A stretch of DNA of 64,000 nt from Afipia sp. (GCA_017474385.1 JAFVHU010000090.1:28396-92395), one strand, 5' to 3'; shown: positions 17,870 to 27,029, counted from the stretch's first letter. Notes: generated from the letters alone by a model not told the origin. Numbers and translations: made by a program.

Positions 17870-19150
17870 ATGACACAGGCGCTGAAGGGCGTTCGGATTC
17901 TCGATTTCACCCACGTTCAGTCAGGGCCGACGTGCACGCAACTGCTGGCATGGTTCGGCGCCGACGTGATCAAGGTGGAGCGTCCCGGCGTAGGTGACAT
18001 CACCCGCGGTCAGCTCATGGATGTTCCCAATGCGGACAGCCTCTATTTCACGATGCTGAACCACAACAAGCGCTCGATCACGCTCGACACCAAGAACCCG
18101 AAGGGCAAGGAAGTCCTCACCGAGTTGATGAAGAAGTGCGACGTGCTGGTCGAGAATTTCGGTCCGGGTGTGCTGGATCGCATGGGCTTTCCTTGGGAAA
18201 CCATCCAGAAGATCAATCCGAAGCTCATCGTGGCATCGATCAAGGGTTTCGGCCCCGGTCCGTATGAGGATTGCAAGGTCTACGAGAACGTCGCGCAGTG
18301 CACCGGCGGTGCTGCATCGACCACCGGTTTCCGCGATGGTCTTCCTCTGGTGACGGGTGCGCAGATCGGCGATAGCGGCACCGGCCTGCATCTCGCGCTT
18401 GGTATTGTCACCGCGCTTTATCAGCGTTCGACCACCGGCAAGGGCCAGAAGGTCACTGCGGCAATGCAGGACGGCGTGCTCAACCTGGCGCGCGTCAAGA
18501 TGCGCGACCAGCAGCGTCTCGCCCACGGTCCGCTCAAGGAATACAGCCAGTTTGGCGAAGGCATTCCGTTCGGCGACGCGGTTCCGCGCGCCGGCAACGA
18601 TTCCGGCGGTGGTCAGCCCGGCCGCATCCTGAAGTGTAAGGGCTGGGAGACCGATCCGAACGCTTACCTCTATTTCATCACCCAGGCTCCGGTTTGGGAA
18701 AAGATCTGCGATGTGATCGGCGAGCCCGGCTGGAAGACGCACCCGGACTACGCCAAGCCGGCGGCGCGTCTGCCGCGCTTGAATGAGATTTTCGGACGCA
18801 TCGAACAGTGGACCATGACCAAGACCAAGTTCGAGGCGATGGAAATTCTCAACAAGGACGACATTCCGTGCGGTCCGATTCTGTCGATGAAGGAAATTTC
18901 CGAGGACAAGTCTCTCTATGCCACCGGTACACTCGTCGAAGTCGATCATCCAACTCGCGGCAAGTACATTTCGGTCGGTAATCCGATCAAACTATCGGAC
19001 AGCCCGACTGTGGTGACGCGCTCGCCACTGCTGGGCGAGCACACCGACGAGATCCTGAAGCAGGTCTTGGGCTTCAATGACAATCAGGTTGCTGAGACCC
19101 ACAATTCGGGTGCTCTCTCGCCACCCCGCAAAGTCGAAGCAGCCGAGTAA
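17870..19150 (+). CDS. frc: Formyl-CoA:oxalate CoA-transferase
   Basis: A 426-residue class III CoA-transferase that moves CoA from formyl-CoA (or succinyl-CoA) to oxalate. It starts [16 protein letters not shown] with Gln17; Asp168 in [11 protein letters not shown] corresponds to the catalytic aspartate (Asp169 in the Oxalobacter enzyme). The glycine loop [10 protein letters not shown], which guards the active site, is at about 200-225. Length matches Oxalobacter Frc (428). Follows oxc in one unit and ends in a strong terminator. It generates the oxalyl-CoA used by Oxc. Confidence 0.96.
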   Translation: MTQALKGVRILDFTHVQSGPTCTQLLAWFGADVIKVERPGVGDITRGQLMDVPNADSLYFTMLNHNKRSITLDTKNPKGKEVLTELMKKCDVLVENFGPGVLDRMGFPWETIQKINPKLIVASIKGFGPGPYEDCKVYENVAQCTGGAASTTGFRDGLPLVTGAQIGDSGTGLHLALGIVTALYQRSTTGKGQKVTAAMQDGVLNLARVKMRDQQRLAHGPLKEYSQFGEGIPFGDAVPRAGNDSGGGQPGRILKCKGWETDPNAYLYFITQAPVWEKICDVIGEPGWKTHPDYAKPAARLPRLNEIFGRIEQWTMTKTKFEAMEILNKDDIPCGPILSMKEISEDKSLYATGTLVEVDHPTRGKYISVGNPIKLSDSPTVVTRSPLLGEHTDEILKQVLGFNDNQVAETHNSGALSPPRKVEAAE

Positions 19151-19173
19151 GTCATCTAACTTGCGAGACCAAA

Positions 19174-19201
19174 GGCCGGCGAATTCCGCCGGCCTTTTTT
19201 T
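19174..19201 (+). terminator. Rho-independent terminator after frc
   Basis: A GC-rich stem (GGCCGGC / GCCGGCC) with a short loop, followed by seven T's, 24 bp after the frc stop codon. It ends the gntR-oxc-frc unit. Confidence 0.88.
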
Positions 19202-19325
19202 GTGGTCTTTAGATACCTTAAAGCCGTTGATACTGTGTGGGAAAGTTGAGACATTTCGTCGCGTCCGAGGTTGATGTTGCGATGCACTATCGAAAATGCT
19301 GCTATGCAAAATATCGGATTGAATC

Positions 19326-19342
19326 TGGTATCTGGTATACCT
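19326..19342. promoter_or_regulatory. GntR-type operator copy 3
   Basis: TGGTAT-CTGGT-ATACCT, one mismatch from the consensus TGGYAT-N5-ATRCCA, with the same CTGGT spacer as copy 2. It ends 62 bp before the start of a 45-residue small protein gene that has its own terminator. Confidence 0.72.
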
Positions 19343-19404
19343 AGATTGGCCATGACGCAGCGCGATGCCAGCGCTGAATTCATTGGTTCCGAAAGGCCCT
19401 TCCC

Positions 19405-19542
19405 ATGTCCAAGACTGCTTCCATCGGCTTCGCTTCTTCAAACGGGCTGTTCCGTCAGCTGATTGCTTTCGTTGATAGTTTCCTGATGAAGAGCGCCCAG
19501 ATCTCCGCCAAGAATGGCGATCTGCCGCGGTTCGGACTCTGA
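19405..19542 (+). CDS. 45-residue small protein in the oxalate regulon
   Basis: A short ORF, starting MSKTASIGFASSNGLFRQLI and ending SAKNGDLPRFGL. It has one amphipathic/hydrophobic helix (LFRQLIAFVDSFLMKSAQI) and no cysteines. It sits alone between an operator of the regulon (62 bp upstream of its ATG, the same distance as for sucC) and a rho-independent terminator 60 bp downstream, so it looks like a dedicated monocistronic gene rather than chance. No family recognised. It could be a membrane-associated or protein-binding accessory to Oxc, Frc or transport. A weak ribosome site (AAAGG) lies about 10 bp before the ATG. Confidence 0.68.
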   Translation: MSKTASIGFASSNGLFRQLIAFVDSFLMKSAQISAKNGDLPRFGL

Positions 19543-19604
19543 GGATTAAGTTACTGAGAGCTCGCATATAATCGCGAACGTCATCTTTGATGATGTCATG
19601 AAAG

Positions 19605-19629
19605 GCCCCGGTTTTCTGGGGCTTTTTTT
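19605..19629 (+). terminator. Terminator after the 45-residue ORF
   Basis: Stem GCCCC / GGGGC with an 8-base loop followed by seven T's. It delimits the small-protein transcript from the TTT transporter unit. Confidence 0.82.
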
Positions 19630-19695
19630 GTTGTGCGAGTACACTGGCCGATACCGCAGTGCCGCGCAGCGGTGTCTAGAATAACTCTTGTGTCC

Positions 19696-19712
19696 TGGCA
19701 TATCGCATACAA
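19696..19712. promoter_or_regulatory. GntR-type operator copy 4
   Basis: TGGCAT-ATCGC-ATACAA, one mismatch in the right arm. It ends 62 bp before an ATG at 19775 and lies upstream of the tripartite transporter genes. Confidence 0.68.
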
Positions 19713-19774
19713 CGATGCGTCTCAGGCAGCAGCTGTCAGTCTTCAATAGAACAGCGCGCCTTGGGAGAGGGACC

Positions 19775-19933
19775 ATGGCTGATACCGTTCTCGCGGTGTC
19801 CAGGCGGCTGCGCCGAAAGGCGGATGGCGGGCCATGGCTGTTGGCGCGAACTTCCCCGCAACGATTTTACCTGACCGGTTGCAGCGACGTGGCTGTGAAG
19901 TTGCCATGCAGCGTGCATCGGAACCAGCCATGA
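19775..19933 (+). CDS. Possible 52-residue small protein or leader ahead of the TTT transporter
   Basis: The ORF begins MADTVLAVSRRLRRKADGG and is basic, with two cysteines late in the sequence. Support: a strong ribosome site (GGGAGAGG 4 bp before ATG), and a start exactly 62 bp after an operator copy, the spacing seen for two other genes of the regulon. Against: codon content is unremarkable, no family is recognised, and it ends 133 bp before the next gene. It could be a leader peptide or a decayed gene. Confidence 0.38.
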   Translation: MADTVLAVSRRLRRKADGGPWLLARTSPQRFYLTGCSDVAVKLPCSVHRNQP

Positions 19934-20066
19934 CTACTCTTCACGAACATTCCTGGAGGCAGGCGAACGAACGTCACTAGGGATCGAACTCCGCAGGCTG
20001 CCGCAAGGCAGATTTTGGAATTAAGCCGCCGTTGAGCGGCGTGAAACAACGGGTGGGAGAAACGCA

Positions 20067-21086
20067 ATGATGTGGTCGTCTTATCGAACGTTAGGTCTTG
20101 CACTGGGTGTTGGAGCTTCGCTGGGCGCAGGTGTCGCATCCAGCCCCGCTTCGGCGGCATGGGAGCCGACCCGGCCGGTGGAGATCGTTGTCCCAGCAGG
20201 CACCGGAGGCGGCGCGGATCAGATGGCCCGCACCATCCAGGGCATTATCACCAAGCACAACCTGATGAAGCAGCCGCTGGTGGTGGTGAACAAGGCTGGC
20301 GGCGCCGGTGGTGAAGGTTTCCTTGATGTCAAAGGTTCAGCAGGCAACCCGCACAAGTTGGTGATTACCTTGTCCAACCTTTTCACGACGCCATTGGGAA
20401 CCGGCATTCCATTCAGCTACAAGGATCTCACGCCGGTCGCGATGATGGCGCTCGATGAATTCATCCTCTGGGTGAACGCGGACAGCCCCTACAAGTCCGT
20501 GAAGGACTACATCGAGGCCGTGAAGGCGAAACCCGGTGAGTTCAAGATGGGCGGCACCGGATCGAAGCAGGAAGACCAGATCATCACTGTTGCGATCGAG
20601 AAAGCGTCCAACACCAAGTTCACCTACATCCCATATCGCGGCGGTGGTGAAGTTGCGGTCCAGCTCGTCGGCAAGCATGTCGATTCCACGGTCAACAATC
20701 CGATCGAAGCTGTCGCGCAATGGCGTGGTGGAGCTGTCCGCCCGCTCTGCGTGTTCGATGCCAAGCCGCTCCCCTACAAGGACGCAATCGCCGACGGAAA
20801 GTCATGGGGCGACATTCCGACGTGCAAATCGCAAGGACTCGATGTCGAGTACGTGATGCTGCGCGGGTTCTTCACATCGCCGAAAGCGACCAAAGAGCAG
20901 GTCGACTATTACGTGGATGTATTCAAGAAAGTTCGTGAAACGCCTGAATGGCAGAGCCTGATGAAGGACGGCGCCTTCAATCAGACCATGATGGTCGGTT
21001 CTGAGTATTCGGCGTGGGTCGATAACGAACAGAATCGACACCAGGCGTTGATGAAAGATGCCGGCTTCCTGGCTGCACCACAATAA
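20067..21086 (+). CDS. Tripartite tricarboxylate transporter (TTT) substrate-binding protein
   Basis: A 339-residue Bug/TctC-family periplasmic receptor. It has a signal peptide (LGLALGVGASLGAGVASS, cleavage after ASA near residue 30), then WEPTRPVEIVVPAGTGGGAD, the carboxylate-binding VNKAGGAGGEG loop, FKMGGTGSKQEDQ and YIPYRGGGEVAVQL. It delivers a carboxylic acid to the TctAB membrane complex encoded next. The operator upstream puts it under the oxalate regulator, so oxalate or a related short dicarboxylate is the likely ligand, which is an inference. Confidence 0.9.
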   Translation: MMWSSYRTLGLALGVGASLGAGVASSPASAAWEPTRPVEIVVPAGTGGGADQMARTIQGIITKHNLMKQPLVVVNKAGGAGGEGFLDVKGSAGNPHKLVITLSNLFTTPLGTGIPFSYKDLTPVAMMALDEFILWVNADSPYKSVKDYIEAVKAKPGEFKMGGTGSKQEDQIITVAIEKASNTKFTYIPYRGGGEVAVQLVGKHVDSTVNNPIEAVAQWRGGAVRPLCVFDAKPLPYKDAIADGKSWGDIPTCKSQGLDVEYVMLRGFFTSPKATKEQVDYYVDVFKKVRETPEWQSLMKDGAFNQTMMVGSEYSAWVDNEQNRHQALMKDAGFLAAPQ

Positions 21087-21151
21087 CTTCAACGACAGAT
21101 GCTGCCGGCGGACAGAGCTCCGCCGGCGAAAGCTTCAGTGTGGGGGAAAAT

Positions 21152-21658
21152 ATGAGCGAGCATTCTTCTGGAGTTGGCCAGCGCGGACCGTCGCATCGGT
21201 GGACGGAGTTCGGCGTCGGTGTGTTTTGCATCCTGTTCGGCGTGATCACGATTATCGGCAGCATGAAAGCCGGAGCCGGGTGGGGACCGGATGGTCCCAA
21301 GTCCGGATTTTTTCCCTTTTATGTCGGCATCATCATCGTGCTGGCGAGTTGCGTGAATTGCATCCAGCTTCTGATGGAGCCTGATGACGGTCAGCTTTTC
21401 GCGGATTGGGGACAGCTTCGCCAGGTCCTCTCCGTCTTCATACCGACCACCATTTACTGTCTGAGCATCCCGTATCTCGGCATCTACGTCGCCTCGGTGA
21501 TTCTCATTGCCTTGTTCATGAAGTGGCTGGGTAAATACCCGTGGACCACGACGGCTGCCGTGGCGCTCGGCACGCCGTTCGCGGTCTACATGTTCTTCGA
21601 AAAATGGTTCCTCATTCCGCTGCCAAAAGGCCCGCTGGAAGAGTTGCTTGGTCTCTAG
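21152..21658 (+). CDS. TTT family small membrane subunit (TctB-like)
   Basis: A 168-residue protein with four predicted membrane segments, starting MSEHSSGVGQRGPSHRWTEF. The ATG at 21152 was chosen over an in-frame GTG at 21140 because a GGGGG ribosome site directly precedes it. It has the TctB-typical GPKSGFFPFYVGIIIVLAS segment and an IPYLGIYVASVILIALFMKW helix. It lies between the receptor and the large TctA subunit and forms part of the same secondary transporter. Confidence 0.87.
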   Translation: MSEHSSGVGQRGPSHRWTEFGVGVFCILFGVITIIGSMKAGAGWGPDGPKSGFFPFYVGIIIVLASCVNCIQLLMEPDDGQLFADWGQLRQVLSVFIPTTIYCLSIPYLGIYVASVILIALFMKWLGKYPWTTTAAVALGTPFAVYMFFEKWFLIPLPKGPLEELLGL

Positions 21659-21687
21659 AAATTCCTGCTGCGGCTGAGGACATTGAT

Positions 21688-23199
21688 ATGGAAGAAATCG
21701 TAAATCTGTTTCACGGCTTCGCGACGGTACTGCAGCCGTTCAACATCCTGGTCATGGTTATCGGGATCGTTCTCGGTGTGGTGATCGGAGTGCTGCCCGG
21801 TCTTGGCGGCGCGAATGGCGTGGCGATCCTGCTGCCACTGACGTTCAGCATGCCTCCGACATCGGCGATCATCATGTTGTCGTGCATCTACTGGGGCGCG
21901 CTGTTCGGTGGCGCCATCACGTCGGTGCTGTTCAACATACCCGGAGAGCCGTGGTCCGTGGCCACGACATTCGACGGTCATCCGATGGCGCAGAAGGGCA
22001 AGGCCGGTGAGGCGCTCACTGCGGCATTCACATCGTCGTTCGTCGGCGCATTGTTTGCCGTGATCATGATCACGTTGGTTGCGCCGCTGGTGGCGAAGTT
22101 CGCGCTTCAGTTCGGGCCCGCAGAAAAATTCGCGGTGTTCTTCATCGCCTTCTGCAGTTTCATCGGCATGGGCAAGGAGCCGCCGTTCAAAACAATTGTC
22201 GCGATGATGATCGGCTTCGCGCTGGCGGCAGTTGGGCTTGACAGCATCACGGGACAATTGCGCCTGACGTTCGGATTTTCCGAAATGCTCAGCGGATTCG
22301 ACTTCCTGATCGCGGTCATCGGTCTCTTTGGAATCGGCGAGATTCTTCTCACCATGGAGGAGGGACTCAATTTCAGAGGCAAGCCGGCCAAGATCAATGC
22401 AAGGGTGGTGTGGGAGACATGGAAAGAACTCCCGCGCTACTGGGCGACGTCATTGCGCTCGTGTCTCATCGGCGTGTGGATGGGCGTGTCGCCCGCCGGT
22501 GCGACACCTGCATCGTTCATGAGCTATGGCATCGCCAAGCGCATGTCGAAGCAGGGCAAGAATTTCGGCAAGGGTGAAATCGAGGGCGTGGTTGCGCCCG
22601 AGACCGCCGCGCATGCGGCAGGCACTGCTGCGCTGTTGCCCATGCTGTCGCTCGGCGTACCGGGATCGCCGACGGCTGCGGTGCTGCTCGGTGGCTTGCT
22701 GATCTGGGGATTGCAGCCCGGGCCGCTGCTGTTTGTCGAGCAGAAGGACTTCGTATGGGGCCTGATTGCCAGCATGTATCTCGGCAATTTCGTCGGATTG
22801 ATCGTGGTACTGACCTGCGTGCCGCTGTTCGCCGCAATCCTGCGTATTCCGTTCAGCATCATCGCGCCTGTCATTCTGGTTCTGTGCGCAATCGGTGCGT
22901 ACACCGTGCACAACAACACCTTTGACGTGGTGATGATGATGGTGTTCGGCGTGGTCGGTTACGTCATGAAGAAGTGTAACTATCCGATGGCGCCGCTCGT
23001 TCTCGCCATCGTGCTTGGCGACAAGGCGGAGGAGGCATTCCGGCAAGCATTGCTTGGATCGCAGGGCAGCCTCAGCGTCTTCTTCTCCAACGGTCTTGTC
23101 GGATCGATCATGACCCTGGGATTGATTGCTCTGTTCTGGCCCTTGATCTCGAACGGATGGACGCGGCTGTCGTCGCGCGCACCGAAAACGGCAATGTAA
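21688..23199 (+). CDS. TTT family large membrane subunit (TctA-like)
   Basis: A 503-residue permease with about twelve membrane segments. The two signature regions are present: GVLPGLGGANGVAILLPLTF near residue 35-55 and the mirrored ETAAHAAGTAALLPMLSLGVPGS near 300-325. The HGFATVLQPFNILVMVIG start is typical. It is driven by an ion gradient and works with TctB and the binding protein encoded just upstream. A strong palindromic terminator follows. Confidence 0.93.
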   Translation: MEEIVNLFHGFATVLQPFNILVMVIGIVLGVVIGVLPGLGGANGVAILLPLTFSMPPTSAIIMLSCIYWGALFGGAITSVLFNIPGEPWSVATTFDGHPMAQKGKAGEALTAAFTSSFVGALFAVIMITLVAPLVAKFALQFGPAEKFAVFFIAFCSFIGMGKEPPFKTIVAMMIGFALAAVGLDSITGQLRLTFGFSEMLSGFDFLIAVIGLFGIGEILLTMEEGLNFRGKPAKINARVVWETWKELPRYWATSLRSCLIGVWMGVSPAGATPASFMSYGIAKRMSKQGKNFGKGEIEGVVAPETAAHAAGTAALLPMLSLGVPGSPTAAVLLGGLLIWGLQPGPLLFVEQKDFVWGLIASMYLGNFVGLIVVLTCVPLFAAILRIPFSIIAPVILVLCAIGAYTVHNNTFDVVMMMVFGVVGYVMKKCNYPMAPLVLAIVLGDKAEEAFRQALLGSQGSLSVFFSNGLVGSIMTLGLIALFWPLISNGWTRLSSRAPKTAM

Positions 23200-23275
23200 G
23201 TAAAGAGAAAGAGGGTCTGCGTTTCGGATACGAGGTGCCGGTCGCAAAGCTTCTCTGAAAGATTATGGTCCTATC

Positions 23276-23305
23276 AAATGGCTCCGGCGATCGCCGGAGC
23301 CATTT
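23276..23305. terminator. 30-bp perfect palindrome terminator after tctA-like gene
   Basis: Arms of 15 bp (AAATGGCTCCGGCGA and its exact complement) with no loop required, starting 77 bp after the TTT operon and ending in TTTC. Likely terminator separating the TTT and OxlT units. Confidence 0.75.
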
Positions 23306-23376
23306 CTTGTTCCGCAAACCTATGACGAAGGTGCATAGCTAAAAAGTCGCAGTTCCCTCGAATACCTCTTGCAATC

Positions 23377-23393
23377 TGGCATATCATATACCA
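23377..23393. promoter_or_regulatory. GntR-type operator copy 5
   Basis: TGGCAT-ATCAT-ATACCA with fully consensus arms. Ends 60 bp before the OxlT-like gene start. Confidence 0.78.
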
Positions 23394-23453
23394 GCCTCCG
23401 CGCCTGTAGCGCCTGCCGAACTTTAACAGAGCAAGGGCGCACTCGGAGGAACG

Positions 23454-24749
23454 ATGACGGATACGGTTCATACGGCGGCGGCCCCGGCGGCTGCACGAGT
23501 CAGCGATACCTATCGCTGGGTTCAGTTGGCGATCGGCGTTGGCGCCATGGTGATGATCGCGAACTATCAATACGGCTGGACGTTCTTCGTCCCCGACATT
23601 CAGCAAAAATTCGGATGGGATCGCGCGTCGATCCAGTGGGCATTCACGTTGTTCGTGCTGTTCGAAACGTGGCTGGTCCCCGTCGAAGGCTGGTTCGTCG
23701 ACAAGTACGGTCCACGCATCGTTGTTCTTGTCGGCGGTATTCTTTGTGCGATCGGCTGGGCGATCAATGCACAGGCGACAACGCTTAACGGTTTTTATCT
23801 CGGCATGATCATCGCGGGCATCGGTGCCGGCGGCGTTTACGGCACCTGCGTCGGCAACGCGCTGAAGTGGTTTCCCGACAAGCGCGGTCTTGCTGCAGGT
23901 ATCACCGCGGCTGGCTTTGGTGCGGGCTCCGCGCTCACGGTCGCGCCGATCCAGGCGATGATCAAGAACGACGGCTTCCAGAACACCTTTCTTTATTTCG
24001 GTCTGGGACAGGGCATCATCATCGTGATCCTCTCGTTCCTGATGTTCGCGCCGAAAGCGGGACAAGTGCCGCCGCCTGTGATGAATGCAGCTCTTCAGCA
24101 GACGCGCCGTAACTACGCGCCGACTGAAGTCCTCCGGCACCCGATTTTCTGGCTGATGTACTTCATGTTCGTCATTGTCGGCGCGGGTGGATTGATGGTG
24201 ACTGCGAACCTCAAGCCGATCGCCGTGGACTGGAAAGTCGATAGCGTTCCTGTCACGCTGATGGCGATGACGATGACCGCGGTGACGTTCGCCGCGACCA
24301 TCGATCGCGTGCTCAACGGTTTGACACGCCCGTTCTTCGGTTGGATCTCCGATATGATCGGCCGTGAGAACACGATGTTCATCGCGTTCGGCATGGAAGG
24401 CGTCGGCATCTACATGCTCTACCTCTGGGGTCACGATCCGGTCTGGTTCGTGCTGCTGTCGGGCTTCGTGTTCTTCGCCTGGGGTGAGATCTACTCGCTC
24501 TTCCCGTCGACCTGCACGGACACCTTCGGATCGAAGTTCGCGACCACGAATGCGGGCCTGCTGTACACCGCGAAAGGAACGGCGGCGCTGCTCGTTCCCG
24601 TCGCGAACTACATGCAGCAAAGCTCGGGCACGTGGGACATGGTCTTCATCGTGGCGGCCGGTGCGAACATTCTCGCCTCGCTCCTCGCGATCATTGTGCT
24701 GAAGCCGTGGCGCAAGGTTGTGGTCGCCAAGTCGCAACAGATGGCCTGA
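23454..24749 (+). CDS. oxlT: Oxalate/formate antiporter-type MFS carrier (OxlT-like)
   Basis: A 431-residue major facilitator with twelve predicted membrane helices. It has the MFS loop-2 motif region [10 protein letters not shown] and its repeat [11 protein letters not shown]. Arg285 ([15 protein letters not shown], helix 8) and Lys374 ([12 protein letters not shown], helix 11) are placed like the two basic residues that bind oxalate in Oxalobacter OxlT (Arg272, Lys355). It would exchange external oxalate for formate made by Oxc/Frc. It has its own operator upstream and terminator downstream. Similar carriers can move other small carboxylates. Confidence 0.9.
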   Translation: MTDTVHTAAAPAAARVSDTYRWVQLAIGVGAMVMIANYQYGWTFFVPDIQQKFGWDRASIQWAFTLFVLFETWLVPVEGWFVDKYGPRIVVLVGGILCAIGWAINAQATTLNGFYLGMIIAGIGAGGVYGTCVGNALKWFPDKRGLAAGITAAGFGAGSALTVAPIQAMIKNDGFQNTFLYFGLGQGIIIVILSFLMFAPKAGQVPPPVMNAALQQTRRNYAPTEVLRHPIFWLMYFMFVIVGAGGLMVTANLKPIAVDWKVDSVPVTLMAMTMTAVTFAATIDRVLNGLTRPFFGWISDMIGRENTMFIAFGMEGVGIYMLYLWGHDPVWFVLLSGFVFFAWGEIYSLFPSTCTDTFGSKFATTNAGLLYTAKGTAALLVPVANYMQQSSGTWDMVFIVAAGANILASLLAIIVLKPWRKVVVAKSQQMA

Positions 24750-24776
24750 TCGATCGACGACTAACGCTCTCGAAAG

Positions 24777-24806
24777 ACGCGCCCATCTCCGGATAGGCGC
24801 GTTTTT
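24777..24806 (+). terminator. Terminator after oxlT-like gene
   Basis: Stem ACGCGCC / GGCGCGT with a 12-base loop followed by five T's, 27 bp after the stop codon. Confidence 0.82.
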
Positions 24807-24863
24807 CTTTTCTCCGCCCGCCGCAAAAGCGATTGACTCACGGCAATTCCTAGGCATTCTCAT

Positions 24864-24880
24864 TGGTATACATAATACCT
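24864..24880. promoter_or_regulatory. GntR-type operator copy 6
   Basis: TGGTAT-ACATA-ATACCT, one mismatch from consensus. Ends 62 bp before the sucC-like start. Confidence 0.75.
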
Positions 24881-24911
24881 CGGGGGATTTTTTCGCCCGA
24901 AGAACGCTCGC

Positions 24912-24923
24912 CCGGTATACCGG
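24912..24923. promoter_or_regulatory. Perfect palindrome CCGGTATACCGG before sucC-like gene
   Basis: A 12-bp perfect palindrome 19 bp before the start codon. It contains the same GGTATACC core as the upstream operators but without the 5-bp spacer, so it may be an accessory regulatory site or chance. Confidence 0.35.
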
Positions 24924-24942
24924 CGCGCATTGGGAGGACGTC

Positions 24943-26145
24943 ATGAATATCCACGAGTACCAAGGAAAGGCCGTTCTAAAGGGCTTTGGAGCGCCGGTGT
25001 CGGCAGGCGCGCCAGCGTTCACTGTCGATGAAGCGATCGCCGCGGCGAAGTCGCTGCCAGGCCCGGTCTATGTTGTGAAATCGCAGATCCATGCCGGCGG
25101 TCGCGGCAAGGGTAAGTTCAAGGGATTGCCGGCAGACGCGAAGGGCGGCGTGCGGCTGGCGAAGTCGATCGATGAAGTCGCAAGCTTCGCCAAGGAAATG
25201 CTCGGACGCACACTGGTGACGGTGCAGACCGGACCTGCGGGCAAGCAGGTCAACCGGCTTTACATTGAGGACGGCTCGGACATCGAGAAGGAATTCTATC
25301 TCTCCATGCTGGTCGATCGCGAAACCTCGCGCATCGCATTCGTGGTGTCGACCGAAGGCGGTATGGACATCGAGAAGGTGGCGCACGACACGCCGGAGAA
25401 GATCGTGACGTTCTCCGTCGATCCGGCGACCGGCGTGATGGCGCATCACGGCCGCAAGGTTGCGCAGGTTCTGGGCCTGAGCGGCGATCTCGCCAAGCAG
25501 GCGGAGAAACTCACCGCGCAACTTTACAACGCCTTCCTGTCCACCGACATGGCGATGCTGGAGATCAACCCGCTGGTGGTGACAAAGCAGGGCGAGCTTC
25601 GTTGCCTCGACGCCAAGATCAATTTCGATTCCAACGCGCTCTATCGCCACCACGAGCTGGTGAAGCTGCGCGACCTGACCGAAGAGGACGAAAAAGAAAT
25701 CGAGGCGTCGAAGTACGATCTGAACTATATCGCGCTCGAAGGCACCATCGGCTGCATGGTCAACGGCGCCGGACTCGCGATGGCGACCATGGACATCATC
25801 AAGCTCTACGGCGCGACGCCGGCGAACTTCCTCGATGTTGGCGGCGGCGCGACCAAGGAAAAGGTTGCGGCAGCCTTCAAGATCATCACCTCCGATCCGA
25901 ACGTGAAGGGCATCCTGGTCAACATCTTCGGCGGCATCATGCGTTGCGACGTCGTCGCCGAAGGCGTGGTTGCCGCGGTGCGCGAGGTCGGCCTCAGCGT
26001 GCCGCTGGTGGTGCGCCTGGAAGGGACCAATGTCGAACTCGGCAAGAAGGTCATTGCCGAATCCGGATTGAATGTCGTCGCCGCAGACGATCTCGACGAT
26101 GCCGCGCAGAAGATCGTTCGCGCCACACGAAAGGAAGCCGCGTAA
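24943..26145 (+). CDS. sucC: Succinate-CoA ligase (ADP-forming) beta subunit, oxalate-island copy
   Basis: A 400-residue ATP-grasp subunit starting [16 protein letters not shown] after TGGGAGG. It has [52 protein letters not shown] and [15 protein letters not shown], all SucC hallmarks. The sequence looks closer to SucC than to the malate-CoA ligase MtkA. It sits under an oxalate-type operator rather than with a TCA-cycle operon, so it is probably a second copy. It may supply succinyl-CoA as CoA donor for Frc or recycle succinate. Its stop shares a base with the sucD start (TAATG). Confidence 0.9.
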   Translation: MNIHEYQGKAVLKGFGAPVSAGAPAFTVDEAIAAAKSLPGPVYVVKSQIHAGGRGKGKFKGLPADAKGGVRLAKSIDEVASFAKEMLGRTLVTVQTGPAGKQVNRLYIEDGSDIEKEFYLSMLVDRETSRIAFVVSTEGGMDIEKVAHDTPEKIVTFSVDPATGVMAHHGRKVAQVLGLSGDLAKQAEKLTAQLYNAFLSTDMAMLEINPLVVTKQGELRCLDAKINFDSNALYRHHELVKLRDLTEEDEKEIEASKYDLNYIALEGTIGCMVNGAGLAMATMDIIKLYGATPANFLDVGGGATKEKVAAAFKIITSDPNVKGILVNIFGGIMRCDVVAEGVVAAVREVGLSVPLVVRLEGTNVELGKKVIAESGLNVVAADDLDDAAQKIVRATRKEAA

Positions 26146-27029
26146 TGTCCATCCTCATCGACAGCAATACCAAGGTGATTTGCCAAGGTTTTACGGGCAA
26201 AAACGGCACCTTTCACTCGGAGCAGGCAGCACTCTACGGCACGCGGATGGTCGGCGGCACGTCGCCCGGCAAGGGCGGCTCTTCGCATCTCGGCCTGCCG
26301 GTGTTCGACACGGTGGCGCAGGCACGCGAGGCAACCGGCGCCGACGCCAGCGTGATCTACGTTCCGCCGCCGGGTGCTGCGGATGCGATCTGCGAAGCGA
26401 TCGATGCCGAAGTGCCGTTGATCGTCTGCATCACCGAAGGCATTCCGGTGACCGACATGGTGCGCGTGAAGCGCGCGCTCGAAGGTTCAAGCTCGCGGCT
26501 GATCGGTCCGAATTGTCCCGGCGTGATGACGGCGGGCGAATGCAAGATCGGCATCATGCCCGGAAACATTTTCAAGAAGGGCAATGTGGGAATCGTGTCG
26601 CGCTCCGGCACGCTGACCTATGAAGCCGTGTATCAGACGTCCGCTGAAGGCCTCGGTCAGACCACGGCTGTCGGCATCGGCGGCGATCCGGTAAAGGGCA
26701 CCGACTTCATCTCGATGCTTGAACTGTTTCTTGCCGATCCCGACACGAAGTCGATTGTGATGATCGGCGAGATCGGCGGCTCGTCGGAAGAAGACGCTGC
26801 GCAGTTCATCAAGGATGAAGCAAAGCACGGCCGCAAGAAGCCGATGGTTGGTTTCATTGCCGGACGCACAGCACCTCCAGGCCGCCGCATGGGCCACGCC
26901 GGCGCGATCATCTCCGGCGGGAAGGGTGATGCCGAATCCAAGATCGCCGCGATGGAAGCGGCCGGCATTCGCGTCTCGCCGTCGCCCGCGCGTCTCGGCA
27001 AGACATTGGTGGATGTATTGAAGGGTTAA
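26145..27029 (+). CDS. sucD: Succinate-CoA ligase (ADP-forming) alpha subunit, oxalate-island copy
   Basis: A 294-residue CoA-binding subunit beginning [19 protein letters not shown]. It has GGTSPGKGG, the active-site His in [40 protein letters not shown] and [12 protein letters not shown]. Translationally coupled to sucC. Together they form the alpha2beta2 or alphabeta enzyme making succinyl-CoA from succinate, ATP and CoA. The location suggests a role in priming oxalate activation; substrate preference for another dicarboxylate cannot be excluded. Confidence 0.91.
   Translation: MSILIDSNTKVICQGFTGKNGTFHSEQAALYGTRMVGGTSPGKGGSSHLGLPVFDTVAQAREATGADASVIYVPPPGAADAICEAIDAEVPLIVCITEGIPVTDMVRVKRALEGSSSRLIGPNCPGVMTAGECKIGIMPGNIFKKGNVGIVSRSGTLTYEAVYQTSAEGLGQTTAVGIGGDPVKGTDFISMLELFLADPDTKSIVMIGEIGGSSEEDAAQFIKDEAKHGRKKPMVGFIAGRTAPPGRRMGHAGAIISGGKGDAESKIAAMEAAGIRVSPSPARLGKTLVDVLKG

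Noticed and set aside
23274-25022. 582-codon frame antisense to the OxlT-like gene
   Set aside because: Hydrophilic Arg/His/Asp-rich shadow of a membrane protein gene; typical antisense artefact.
25602-26144. N-terminal extension of the sucD frame
   Set aside because: It lies within sucC and is Arg-rich nonsense; the true start is MSILIDSNT at 26145.
24943-27029. Interpretation of sucCD-like genes as malate-CoA ligase (mtkAB)
   Set aside because: Sequence patterns are closer to SucCD as remembered, and no serine-cycle partner (mcl, sga, hpr) is adjacent.
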